From: Woeseia sp.
GTDB lineage: Bacteria > Pseudomonadota > Gammaproteobacteria > Steroidobacterales > UBA11654
DNA: 64,000 bases
Assembly: GCA_019653755.1 (NCBI GenBank)
Contig: BPCL01000006.1
Location: 1-64,000, forward strand
Reading direction: 5' to 3'
Position 1 is the first letter of the stretch, and each line of letters begins with the position of its first letter. The position numbers and the translations under genes were made by a program. The notes below the pieces were generated by a model. It was not told where the DNA came from and searched no databases. It saw only the letters and a list, made by a program, of their open reading frames with translations. Shown here in pieces: positions 8,377 to 17,257 of this stretch.

Positions 8377-10788
8377 ATGACAAACAAGAACCACTTAACA
8401 AATAGTAAGCTTTTTTTAATTTTAACCGCTCTAATCTTTGCGGCTACAGCTAGCTTTAAAACCAGCGCATCAGAGGGAGAGGAAGGGGCCGCCGCTTTTG
8501 AGGAACCGGGAGCCCAGGTAGAGGAAACTTCTGATGATTTAACCTCAATGGCTGAGACAGCATCATATTCGTCCGTTTCACAAAGTAGCAACTCAATGTT
8601 TGAAGAGATTATTGTTACAGCAGAAAAACGAAGTGAAAGCCTCCAGGATATATCGCAAGCAGTTACCGTATTAAGCGGCGAAGACCTGGACAATCGGCAA
8701 ATCTCAACTTTTGTAGACATAAGCGCCATAGCACCCGGCGTTAATGTTGCCAAAAACGAGGGGTTTAAAACGGTTATTACAATCAGAGGTGTGGGCTATG
8801 AAACAAACCAAAATGCAATTGCAACGCCCTCGGTTTCTTACCACCTCGACGGAATTTATGTGGCTTCGCCATACTCACTACAAACAGATTTTCTAGATCT
8901 CGAACGAGTAGAGGTATTACGTGGCCCACAAGGAACCTTGTTTGGTCAGAACTCAACCGGAGGAGCGATGAATGTTATTACCGCAGCACCTTCTACTGAG
9001 GAGGCTTTTGGGTCCGCTGATTTAACACTAGGAGACCACGGATTAACTAAGCTTCGAGCAGTTATAAACACGCCCCTTAATGATAAAGCAGCAGTGCGCG
9101 CCTCCTTTATTTCAAACAAGCGAGACGGGTTTACAGACAACCTTACAAACGGGCAGGACTTAGATGATGCAGACAGCATCTCTGCGAGAGTTCGGTTTAA
9201 ATACGAACCACGCGATGATTTCCGAGCAAATATTACCCTACAAGTTTTTGATGAAGATAGAAACGGATCTGCACAAAAAGGACTATTAGACCCAACACCA
9301 GACCCCAGGAAACTCCGACAGAATTCTACAACAGAGCATAAATTAAGTGCTGAACTATATAGCGCTGTTTTGGAATGGGATTACGATGGCTTTAGTGTTA
9401 AGTCTCTTTCAAGCTATCAGGTTGACGATATCCTCGTTCGCAGAGATAACGATCGAAACGACCTCAACTACCTACCACCTTTTGCTCAACTACCGAGTGA
9501 ATATGACCCGGAAACCAATAAACAAACAACAACAACCCAAGAGATTAACTTTGTTTCTTCAGAGCCGCTGTTTGGGAAGTTGGATTGGATAGCTGGACTT
9601 TTCTATCTTAATACGGAGATAGAAATCAGCATCTTGGAAAGGCTGGATTTTGGTTTTGATGGCACCTTTGACCCTTTTACTATCGATGACGTTTTCAGTT
9701 ATAGCGGTGACTTTGGCTTCATAACAAACTCTACACCAGAGCGAGACTCAGTATCTTTTTATGGTCAGGGCACTTGGAACCACAGCGAATCATTGAGAAC
9801 GGTCTTTGGTCTTCGGCACACTAAAGATGAGGTTTATAGCGAGGTGACCAATTTCTATGGCAGGTCTGGCACCGATATTCTGGAGACTGACGGCAACAAG
9901 GTGACAGGAAGGTTGGTTGTCGAAAAAGACCTTGATGACAACACAATGGTTTATGGGTCTTACACCACAGGTTATAAACCCGGAGGGTCTAATTTAACCT
10001 ATGGACGAGAAAATGTAATCGCACCTATTGTTGTTCTTCCTACCTTCACAGAAGAAGAGGTTGACGCGTTCGAAGTGGGGCTAAAAACAGATTTGGCAGA
10101 CGGCAAGGTTCGACTCAACACAGCGGCTTTTTATTATGATTACAAGGGCTTACAGTACCAAGCAACAGACCCAGAGGTGTTCGAAGGCGGTGTAGGCAAT
10201 ATCCCTGAGTCAGAAATCTATGGCGCCGAACTAGAGCTCTCCGCCTTGCTATCTGACTCAATGGTTCTAGAGGTTCGGGCAGCATGGCTGAACACTGACA
10301 TCACGTCAGACCACTTGGCTCTGGATAATGTGGAATCAGATAAGGCCACTAATGCCCTTCTAGGCCAAGGTATTGGTTTGTTTAGCAATGCTGTACAAAT
10401 AGCACGAGCAGGACAAATACAAAACGTAAGAGGAAATGATTTGGCTAAAACCCCAAGCTTCACAGGAAACCTAGCGCTTAATTGGAACACGGACCAAAGC
10501 TGGGGAGAAATGACAGGGTCGTTGCAATACACATACCGAGGTGACTTTAAACATCGCGTGTTTAACAACTCTCAAACTGACATTGTTCCAAGTTACGATG
10601 TGCTTGACCTAGTTCTTGGTTTTTACCCAAGCTCATCAGACAACTGGCACGTGGAGTTAATCGGTAAAAACCTTACAGATGAAGACGGCATCAACGCTCG
10701 ATTTACAGATGTTTTTGGAGTGGGAGCAACTGGAGATGAGCTAATAGGCCCGCGTCAATTGATGCTGCGATTAAGCATGGACTTCTAA
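8377..10788 (+). CDS. TonB-dependent outer-membrane receptor
   Basis: An 803-residue receptor that takes a substrate across the outer membrane using TonB energy. Order: signal peptide (MTNKNHLTNSKLFLILTALI...), acidic linker, a TonB-box-like stretch FEEIIVTAEKRSES near residue 75, plug domain with ISAIAPGVNV, ITIRGVG, YHLDGIYV, LRGPQGTLFGQNSTGG and GAMNVIT, then a long beta-barrel that ends in GPRQLMLRLSMDF with the C-terminal Phe typical of barrels. It is close to the marine proteobacterial group of receptors annotated broadly as iron, sugar or cobalamin uptake. The purine permease and phosphoribosyltransferase on either side make a nucleobase or nucleoside substrate a fair guess. Confidence 0.95.
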   Translation: MTNKNHLTNSKLFLILTALIFAATASFKTSASEGEEGAAAFEEPGAQVEETSDDLTSMAETASYSSVSQSSNSMFEEIIVTAEKRSESLQDISQAVTVLSGEDLDNRQISTFVDISAIAPGVNVAKNEGFKTVITIRGVGYETNQNAIATPSVSYHLDGIYVASPYSLQTDFLDLERVEVLRGPQGTLFGQNSTGGAMNVITAAPSTEEAFGSADLTLGDHGLTKLRAVINTPLNDKAAVRASFISNKRDGFTDNLTNGQDLDDADSISARVRFKYEPRDDFRANITLQVFDEDRNGSAQKGLLDPTPDPRKLRQNSTTEHKLSAELYSAVLEWDYDGFSVKSLSSYQVDDILVRRDNDRNDLNYLPPFAQLPSEYDPETNKQTTTTQEINFVSSEPLFGKLDWIAGLFYLNTEIEISILERLDFGFDGTFDPFTIDDVFSYSGDFGFITNSTPERDSVSFYGQGTWNHSESLRTVFGLRHTKDEVYSEVTNFYGRSGTDILETDGNKVTGRLVVEKDLDDNTMVYGSYTTGYKPGGSNLTYGRENVIAPIVVLPTFTEEEVDAFEVGLKTDLADGKVRLNTAAFYYDYKGLQYQATDPEVFEGGVGNIPESEIYGAELELSALLSDSMVLEVRAAWLNTDITSDHLALDNVESDKATNALLGQGIGLFSNAVQIARAGQIQNVRGNDLAKTPSFTGNLALNWNTDQSWGEMTGSLQYTYRGDFKHRVFNNSQTDIVPSYDVLDLVLGFYPSSSDNWHVELIGKNLTDEDGINARFTDVFGVGATGDELIGPRQLMLRLSMDF

Positions 10789-10796
10789 TAACGATT

Positions 10797-10823
10797 CTCC
10801 CTGAAGACAAAAACCTCAGGGAG
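10797..10823 (+). terminator. Hairpin after the TonB receptor gene
   Basis: CTCCCTGA (10797-10804) pairs with TCAGGGAG (10816-10823), an 8-bp perfect stem with an 11-base loop, beginning 8 bases after the receptor stop codon. The trailing sequence ATTCTTC is only weakly T-rich, so it may be an attenuating rather than a strong intrinsic terminator. Confidence 0.55.
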
Positions 10824-10845
10824 ATTCTTCAGCTGATAAACCCTC

Positions 10846-11412
10846 ATGGATAAACTATTCATTAAAGCAGACAAGCTACTTGAAGACTCTTTTAAACTAG
10901 CTTGGGAGGTCTACGAAAGCGGCTATCGTCCGAATTATATTATTGGTGTTTGGCGAGGAGGAGCCCCTGTTGGGATTGCTGTCCAAGAATTCCTTGATGT
11001 GCTTGGTGTTGCATCAGATCATATCGCTATCAGAACCTCATACTATACCGGTATTGACAAGAGGGATAAAAACGTCAAGGTCTATGGGCTTAACTACATG
11101 ATTAAAAAACTACAATCAAAAGATTCTCTACTGATAGTCGACGATGTCCATGATACGGGCCTTTCAATTGAACAAGTGATTTCTGACCTAAAAGAAGCAT
11201 GCGAGCAAAACATACCAGAGATAAGGATTGCTACCCCATACTTCAAGCCAACTAAAAACAAAACCAACAGGAAACCAGATTACTATATTCATGAAACAGA
11301 CAAGTGGTTAGTTTTCCCTCATGAGCTAGAGGGACTGACAGCGGAAGAAATCAGGGCTAACAAACCAGAACTCGCACAATTAATGGATAAGATTGACCCT
11401 CTTTTAAAATAA
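10846..11412 (+). CDS. Purine-type phosphoribosyltransferase
   Basis: A 188-residue type I phosphoribosyltransferase. IGVWRGGAPVG (about residues 30-40) is the PPi loop, and SLLIVDDVHDTGLS (about 96-109) is the PRPP-binding motif. The family is closest to xanthine/hypoxanthine-guanine phosphoribosyltransferases, which turn a purine base and PRPP into a nucleotide. The neighbouring permease fits a salvage role. The C-terminal part has WLVFPHELE, seen in many homologs. I do not assign gpt or hpt because the base specificity is not decidable. Confidence 0.85.
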   Translation: MDKLFIKADKLLEDSFKLAWEVYESGYRPNYIIGVWRGGAPVGIAVQEFLDVLGVASDHIAIRTSYYTGIDKRDKNVKVYGLNYMIKKLQSKDSLLIVDDVHDTGLSIEQVISDLKEACEQNIPEIRIATPYFKPTKNKTNRKPDYYIHETDKWLVFPHELEGLTAEEIRANKPELAQLMDKIDPLLK

Positions 11413-11527
11413 CCTTTAACACAAGTTTTAGTAAAATAAGCCACCCCGATTTGAGGAAAAAAGGCGAGCAATATAGTTAAAAGTATATTGATAATGTAAG
11501 ATAAAAAAATTAAACAACAGGTGAAGA

Positions 11528-11887
11528 ATGAAGATTAATATAAACGACATTGGCGGAGCTCTTGTTAAAGAAGACGACAGATATGTAGTAAAAGATAACA
11601 ACGACCTAAAAAATCTTGTTGTAAGCAGCACAGACTTGAACCCGGGCAAACAAACAACAGGACATACCCATGCCGGCCAGGAAGAGGTTTATATCTTTGT
11701 TCAAGGAAAAGGAAGAATGCTTCTTGGCTCTCAAAAAGGAGACGATTTATCTATTGAGGACGACTTCCCAGTTAAGGAAGGCGATGTTGTTTTAATCGAG
11801 GACGGCAAGTTTCATAGGGTTGTTAATGACTCCGAAGATAAGCTCTATTTTGTTTGTGTTTTTGACGGCAACAGAACTCACCAATAG
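11528..11887 (+). CDS. Cupin-domain protein
   Basis: A 119-residue single cupin barrel. HTHAGQEEVYIFVQGKGRM (about residues 45-63) is motif 1 with two His and a Glu, and VKEGDVVLIEDGKFHRVVN (about 83-101) is motif 2 with the last His. GTGAAGA lies upstream of the ATG. It is 21 bases ahead of the ceramidase-family gene and may be cotranscribed with it. Cupins of this length are often sugar-phosphate isomerases or binding proteins; no specific function is claimed. Confidence 0.85.
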   Translation: MKININDIGGALVKEDDRYVVKDNNDLKNLVVSSTDLNPGKQTTGHTHAGQEEVYIFVQGKGRMLLGSQKGDDLSIEDDFPVKEGDVVLIEDGKFHRVVNDSEDKLYFVCVFDGNRTHQ

Positions 11888-11908
11888 ACGATCCACCCAA
11901 ACTAAAAG

Positions 11909-12859
11909 ATGAGCAAAGCATTTCCAATTGCCATTGTTGTAAGCACACTTTTTTTATTCGCTTATTTCATATTAGCTACAAACGGAATCATTTTATCGTT
12001 TGAACCCGGCCTTTCAGCAGGAGATATTTCAAGGTGGTGTGAAAGAGTCAGCAGTGGAATTTTTAGAGAGCCTGCCAATGCTTTGAGTAATCTGGGCTTT
12101 ATGGTTGCAGGGCTCTGTATGTTTAAAGTCCTAAGCATTGATGCTGTGACCAGCCAAAAAAACAACACATTTATGGGCTTAAACAAGGTCAGTATTCTTT
12201 ATGCAGGGGCAGCAATATACCTCGGACCAGGATCGATGTTGATGCACGGCACACACACTGAGTGGGGGCAGTGGGCAGACAATCTAAGCATGGTGATGTA
12301 CATCATTTTCCCTTGGTTGTATAACCTGAAAGAAATGGGACGCTGGAGCCAAGAGCGCTTTCTTTTAACCTATGTGGCTATTGTTACCCTTTATGGTTAT
12401 GCGAGATGGGTTTATGGAGATGACCTAGGGATTGGGCTAGACTTGTTTGGTTTATCCATAGGCCTGTGGATAATTTCTGAAGCACTATTTAAGTTTTGGT
12501 CACCATCATTCAGGTGGGCGTCAGGGCTTGTGGGTTTTGGTGTTGCTGCAATTTTTGGTATTTCTCCGAATGAAATATTATCCAACACATCCGAGTACTG
12601 GTGGGTTGTTTTGTTTTGGCTCCCTGCCGTCTTTGCTAAGAGCCCCCCTAGAGCTAAACGAACATATAACCCTTGGTTTTACCTTGGTGTTGTTTCCTAC
12701 ACAGTGGCCTTTACTATTTGGTTGAACCAATGGTCAGACTTGCTTTGTGACCCTGATTCATGGATCCAACCACACGCAATCTGGCACCTCCTTAGCGCTG
12801 TTTCAACCTGGTGTTTTTTCAAGTTTTTTAGAACTGAAAAAGAATTAAAAGTAGAATAA
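11909..12859 (+). CDS. Ceramidase-family integral membrane protein
   Basis: A 316-residue protein with about 8 hydrophobic segments. Its first third has WCERVSSGIFREPANALSNLGF, matching the W-C-E ... E-P-x-N-x-x-S-N signature of alkaline ceramidases, and the third segment region has MLMHGTHTEWGQWADNLSM, with a His and Asp pattern. HAIWHLLSAVSTW near residue 292 provides two further conserved His residues. The family (ceramidase / CREST hydrolases) uses these His and Asp residues to bind zinc and cleave amides. Whether this bacterium has sphingolipids or acts on environmental ones is unknown; another amide substrate is possible. Confidence 0.82.
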   Translation: MSKAFPIAIVVSTLFLFAYFILATNGIILSFEPGLSAGDISRWCERVSSGIFREPANALSNLGFMVAGLCMFKVLSIDAVTSQKNNTFMGLNKVSILYAGAAIYLGPGSMLMHGTHTEWGQWADNLSMVMYIIFPWLYNLKEMGRWSQERFLLTYVAIVTLYGYARWVYGDDLGIGLDLFGLSIGLWIISEALFKFWSPSFRWASGLVGFGVAAIFGISPNEILSNTSEYWWVVLFWLPAVFAKSPPRAKRTYNPWFYLGVVSYTVAFTIWLNQWSDLLCDPDSWIQPHAIWHLLSAVSTWCFFKFFRTEKELKVE

Positions 12860-13001
12860 ATAAATTAACAAGATATTAATAACAGGTCTGAGAAAGGGCG
12901 GCAAAGCATGTTTGGCTGTAATTGTATAACCCTCCCAACAAAGAGAGCTTGGGAAAAACTTAATGCTCTTAGTAAACACCACAGGCCAACAGGAGTAAAA
13001 A

Positions 13002-14314
13002 ATGAATTTTAATTTCATAGTTTTAAAAAAGCCCTTAATCTATAGTTTGTTTCTTTGTTCTCTTCCTTTATATGGTAATGACCTAAAAACACAATTGGAG
13101 AATGATTTACCAACTCTTATGGAAAAGGTTATTGAGTGGAGGCACGATATTCACCAACATCCAGAGCTGGGTAACAGAGAGTTCAACACAGCAAAGAAAA
13201 TTGCTGAACACCTTCAGTCTTTGGGCATTGAAATAGAAACAGGCATAGCTTACACAGGTGTTGTGGGCTATATAGAGGGCGGAAAGGATGGCCCGACAGT
13301 TGCCCTAAGGGCTGATATGGATGCACTGCCTGTTGAAGAAAAAACAGGGCTTCCATACGCCTCAAAAGTTAGAACCAGTTATTTAGGTAAAGATGTGGGG
13401 GTAATGCATGCTTGTGGCCATGACGCACACGTTGCTGTTTTAATGGGGGCGGCAGAATTTCTAGCAAAAAACCGCAGAGCTTTAAAGGGCAATGTTTTGC
13501 TAATTTTTCAACCTGCTGAGGAAGGACCGCCAGAAGGCGAGGGAGGCGGAGCAGAAATGATGTTAGCTGAGGGGTTATTTGAGAGATACTCTCCCGAAGT
13601 AATTTTTGGAATGCATGTTACCAATCAGAGACACGGCCATGTTTTCGTCAAACCAGGCCCAGCAATGGCAGCAGCATCGGCATACAGAATAAAGATAAAA
13701 GGAGTCCAGGCCCATGGGTCAAGGCCTTGGGATGGTGTTGATCCAATTATGGCAACTTCAGAGTTAATTGCAGCACTCAATACTGTGGTCAGCAGAAGAA
13801 TTAATATTATCAACAACCCAGCGGTTGTTTCAGTGGGATCGTGAGAGCCGGAACAAGAAACAACATTATTCCAGAGGATTCTGAAATAGTTGGCACAATT
13901 AGAACCTTTGACCCTGAGTTGAGGGCCGAAATATATGAAGAAATCAAGCAGATAGCGAAAGGTATAGCGGTTGGTTCAGGCACAGAAATTAGCGTAGAGT
14001 TTGATGTTGGTGGGTTTTACCCCGTCACGGTAAACGACCCACAGCTTTACGACTCAATGAAGAACTCTCTTGTTGAAGCCACAAAAGGACAATTTATTGA
14101 ACAAAAAGACCCGGTTACAGGAGCTGAAGATTTTTCATACTTCTCTCAAGAGGTTCCTGGGCTTTACTTCTCGCTAGGGGTTAATAAAAAAGGCATTACT
14201 GGATTACAGCCAGGTAATCACTCACCATATTTTACCATTGATGACAACGCGCTTGATGAAGGATTAAAAACCCTTGTTTATCTGACCCTGGATTATCCTG
14301 AGACAGCAAAATGA
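13002..14314 (+). CDS. Exported M20-family amidohydrolase (one frameshift)
   Basis: A metal-dependent amidohydrolase/carboxypeptidase of the M20D type, about 437 residues. A signal peptide is visible (VLKKPLIYSLFLCSLPLYG), so it probably acts in the periplasm. Motifs: WRHDIHQHPELGNREF, LRADMDALPVEE, MHACGHDAHV, IFQPAEEGP (catalytic Glu pair), AHGSRPWDGVDPI in the dimerisation domain, and DPVTGAEDFSYFS near the end. The frame breaks near 13840 (GTG GGA TCG TGA where an A seems missing) and resumes as VRAGTRNNIIPE. It starts a five-gene run (to 18474) with gaps of 10 bases or fewer, so it probably supplies free amines to the enzymes downstream. Confidence 0.92.
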
Positions 14315-14323
14315 AGAACAATA

Positions 14324-15352
14324 ATGTCTGAGCAATACCTTATATATGGCGCTGAGCTTTCACCTTATTCTGTAAAGGTGAGGTCATACTTTAGGTATAA
14401 AGAAATTCCTCACAAATGGATTGTTCGCAATGCCACAACACAGAAAGATTTTGACAAGCTTGCAAAGATACAAGTTGTCCCCTTGGTGCTAACCCCTGAA
14501 GGCGAGGTATTACAAGACTCAACGCCTGTAATACAAAAGCTAGAACAGGTGTTTACTCAAAAAAGCATTACTCCTAAAGAACCAGACACTGCCTTTGTCA
14601 GCAGACTTATAGAAGAATATGCCGATGAGTGGGCGGTAAAACAAATGTTTCACTACCGCTGGCGATATTCCGATGACCAGAATTATGCTAGCCAGCGTTT
14701 TGGTGAGTTGTTCGTGCCAGGCTGGGCAAACAAAGTACCTCTTCTGAACACAACACTAAAAAAAGTCTTTGCCAGCATTTTTAAGAAAAGAATGAAGTCA
14801 AGATTATGGGTTATCGGTTCAAACAAAATAACCGAGGGAGCGATTGAAGAATCATTTTCGAATTTAATTAGTTTGCTAAACAAGCACCTAGAAACAAGAA
14901 AATATATTTTTGGACAAAGACCAGCATTAGCTGATTTCGCACTCTGGGGGCAGGTTTACAATGCTTGGACAGACGTTACAGGTAAAAAAATTATTGAAGC
15001 AGGCTTTCCCAATGTAAAAAGATGGATAGATAGAATGTTAGAGCCAAAAAAAGAAGGTGATTTTGAGCAATGGGCTTCCCTAGAGGACACATTGATGCCT
15101 ATTTTGGTCTCAGAAGTTGCTCAAACTTTTCTGCCCTGGGTTGCCGCTAACAACAACGCCATTAAAAATGGAGATGATCATTTATCAATAACACTTAACA
15201 ACAAGCCGTTCGAGCATAAAGTTACATCAGTTCAAAAATATCATGCCAAGTCATTCTCAGCTTTATTAGCTGAATATTCGGACATCCCAGACAAAAACAG
15301 ATTAAACGAGACACTTAAAAAAGCAGGGATATTGAGTTTTTTAGAAGAGTAG
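14324..15352 (+). CDS. Glutathione S-transferase-like protein
   Basis: A 342-residue protein with an N-terminal thioredoxin-fold GST domain (LIYGAELSPYSVKVRSYFRY, with SPYS at the site used for glutathione contact, and VVPLVLTPEGEVLQDSTPVI as the cis-Pro/SNAIL-like region) followed by an all-helical GST C-domain (RPALADFALWGQVYNAW). It is longer than ordinary GSTs (about 210 residues); a tail of roughly 100 residues after residue 245 has SLEDTLMPILVSEVAQTFLPW and no motif I know. It lies 9 bases after the M20 gene and 3 before the next. A detoxifying or glutathione-dependent isomerase role in the operon is possible. Confidence 0.85.
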   Translation: MSEQYLIYGAELSPYSVKVRSYFRYKEIPHKWIVRNATTQKDFDKLAKIQVVPLVLTPEGEVLQDSTPVIQKLEQVFTQKSITPKEPDTAFVSRLIEEYADEWAVKQMFHYRWRYSDDQNYASQRFGELFVPGWANKVPLLNTTLKKVFASIFKKRMKSRLWVIGSNKITEGAIEESFSNLISLLNKHLETRKYIFGQRPALADFALWGQVYNAWTDVTGKKIIEAGFPNVKRWIDRMLEPKKEGDFEQWASLEDTLMPILVSEVAQTFLPWVAANNNAIKNGDDHLSITLNNKPFEHKVTSVQKYHAKSFSALLAEYSDIPDKNRLNETLKKAGILSFLEE

Positions 15353-15355
15353 AAA

Positions 15356-16197
15356 ATGCAGCACTTAAAAATATATCAATCTTTATGGGCTATGGAGCAA
15401 AGGCACCCCACAAAAGAAGAACCCACCGATGAACATAACTTTAAAAAAATAAAAGACGCTGGCTTTAGTGGGGCCACCATTGATTTAGCCGCCCATGAGA
15501 TTGGGGAATTTCAGAAGAAAAAACAGCATTTTATTGAGAATAATTTAGGCTGCATGGTCAATGCTTTTCCTTACTCTAAAGAAGATCTTGGTCCATTATT
15601 GAAGTTGGCTAAAGAGTTCGATGCTTGTTTTGTAAACATAATTGGCGGCGTTATGCCGATTGATTATAAAGATGCTATTCCCTTGGTTTATGATTGGATG
15701 GAAGAGGCCGATAAAGCAGGGGTTAAAATCTTATTTGAAACGCATAGGGACAGCTTATTAAACGATTTGTATTACACTCTTCAGCTAATTGAGGAGGTTC
15801 CTGAAATGAGACTAACCGCAGATTTGTCCACTTCGTGGTTGACAGAGAGATGTGGACACCAATAAGCGAGACAGATCAGGAATACATTTCAAGCATTCTT
15901 GATCGTTCAGATTGTTTTCAAGGTCGAGTAGCTTCTCGAGAACAAATACAAATTCAGTTAAGCTTTCCTCAACACCAAGTCTGGGTTGAGATTTTTAAAA
16001 AGTGGTGGTCAGAGGGAATCAAGAAGTGGCAAAAAAGAAATCCAGATGATGAAACCCTATATTTTCTCTGTGAGCTCGGCCCTCCAGGCTATGCCATTAC
16101 CGATGCAAACCAGTTAGAACTTTCTGACCGCTGGGATGAGGCTTTAATAATAAAATCTTGGATCGAGTCAATTTGGAAAGACATAGAAAAGAAATGA
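15356..16197 (+). CDS. Sugar phosphate isomerase/epimerase-like TIM barrel (one frameshift)
   Basis: About 281 residues of a xylose-isomerase-like TIM barrel (AP endonuclease family 2). Supporting features: ATIDLAAHEIGEF, NIIGGVMPID, ILFETHRDS (a Glu-x-His pair typical of metal ligands), RLTADLSHFVV (Asp ligand; joined across a missing C near 15833), and LCELGPPGYAITD (late Glu). Homologs are described as hydroxypyruvate- or inosose-type isomerases. The stop codon TGA overlaps the ATG of the kinase gene (ATGA), which indicates translational coupling. The substrate is unknown. Confidence 0.85.
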
Positions 16198-17248
16198 ATA
16201 AACCAGAATTTTCATACCCTGTTTTGCAGCATCCAGCACCCCAGCTTACAAAAAAACAAGCAGAGGAACTGTTTTCTAATTGGTTTGAGAAGGCTGTTTT
16301 TTTAAACCCTTGTCTAGCGAGAGGGATCAAAACTTTTTATTTAAAGATAAAAATGAAACAAGGTTTGTTTTAAAGGTTTCAAACTCAAAGGAATCTTTCG
16401 AGGTTCTTGATTGTCAAAACAAAGGTTTAGAGCATTTAGAGTCAAACACTACCCTGAATATCCCAAAAGTCATCCCAGACAAAAACAATCAAAGAATCAA
16501 CCAGGTGGAAGCGAACAAGAACAAGCATTTTCTTAGGGTTGTCTCATATGTTGAAGGCATCCCTGTGGGCGATGCAAACGAACCAAAGAGCTCGAAAGCC
16601 TTATACAATAATATGGGCGCGTTTTTAGGGCTTTTAGGTAAGGGGTTGAGGGGCTTCTCACACAAAGGCTCTAACCACAAACTTTTGTGGGACGTAAAAG
16701 AAACAGAAAGCCTGTTTGATATACTTGAATTTATTGAGAATCAAGACAAAAGAAACCTGGCTCAAAAGACCCTGGAATATTTTTCGAAACACATAAGACC
16801 CAAGCTTGACCAAGTAAGGACACAAGTTATTCACAATGACATGAACCCAGACAACCTTTTAGTAAAAGCGAGCAACCCACAACTGGTTTCAGGCATCATT
16901 GATTTCGGCGATATGGTAAATACACCACTGGTTAATGATTTGGCTGTAGCCGCCGCTTACCAAACGGTTAAGCAAAAAGACTTATTTGTGGGCACTTGCG
17001 ATTTATTAGCGGGCTATCAAGATGAATACCCTTTAACAGAAGCAGAGATATCATTATTACCAGCGTTGATTGTTAACCGCATTGCTATGTCTTTGGTTAT
17101 TTCTGAGTGGAGAGCCTCAGAGCACCCAGAAAATCGAGAGTATATATTAGGCTCTGTCGAGAAAACTTGGACCGTGCTAAAAGATATCGTAAGAAGCGAA
17201 TATGAGCACTCAGCGAAGGAACTAATCGACTACCTAAAAAAGACCTAA
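16194..17248 (+). CDS. APH-family kinase resembling hydroxylysine kinase (one frameshift)
   Basis: A protein-kinase-like phosphotransferase of the APH/choline kinase fold, about 350 residues. The N-terminal lobe is joined across a missing T near 16303, giving LSSERDQNFLFKD and FVLKVSN. The catalytic loop IHNDMNPDNLLV (His-Asp...Asn) and the metal motif IIDFGDM are intact, and YPLTEAEISLLPALIVNR and HPENREYI follow as in animal hydroxylysine kinase (AGPHD1/HYKK). It is followed 9 bases later by a phospho-lyase-type aminotransferase, the enzyme that acts on phosphorylated hydroxylysine or ethanolamine. I infer a kinase that phosphorylates a hydroxy-amine for that partner; choline, ethanolamine or homoserine remain alternatives. 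Confidence 0.85.
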
Positions 17249-17257
17249 GAAAAAAAC

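Noticed and set aside
8349-8753. 134-codon ORF antisense to the TonB receptor gene
   Set aside because: It mirrors the receptor's signal and plug coding sequence, has no family features and no ribosome site; a shadow of codon bias.
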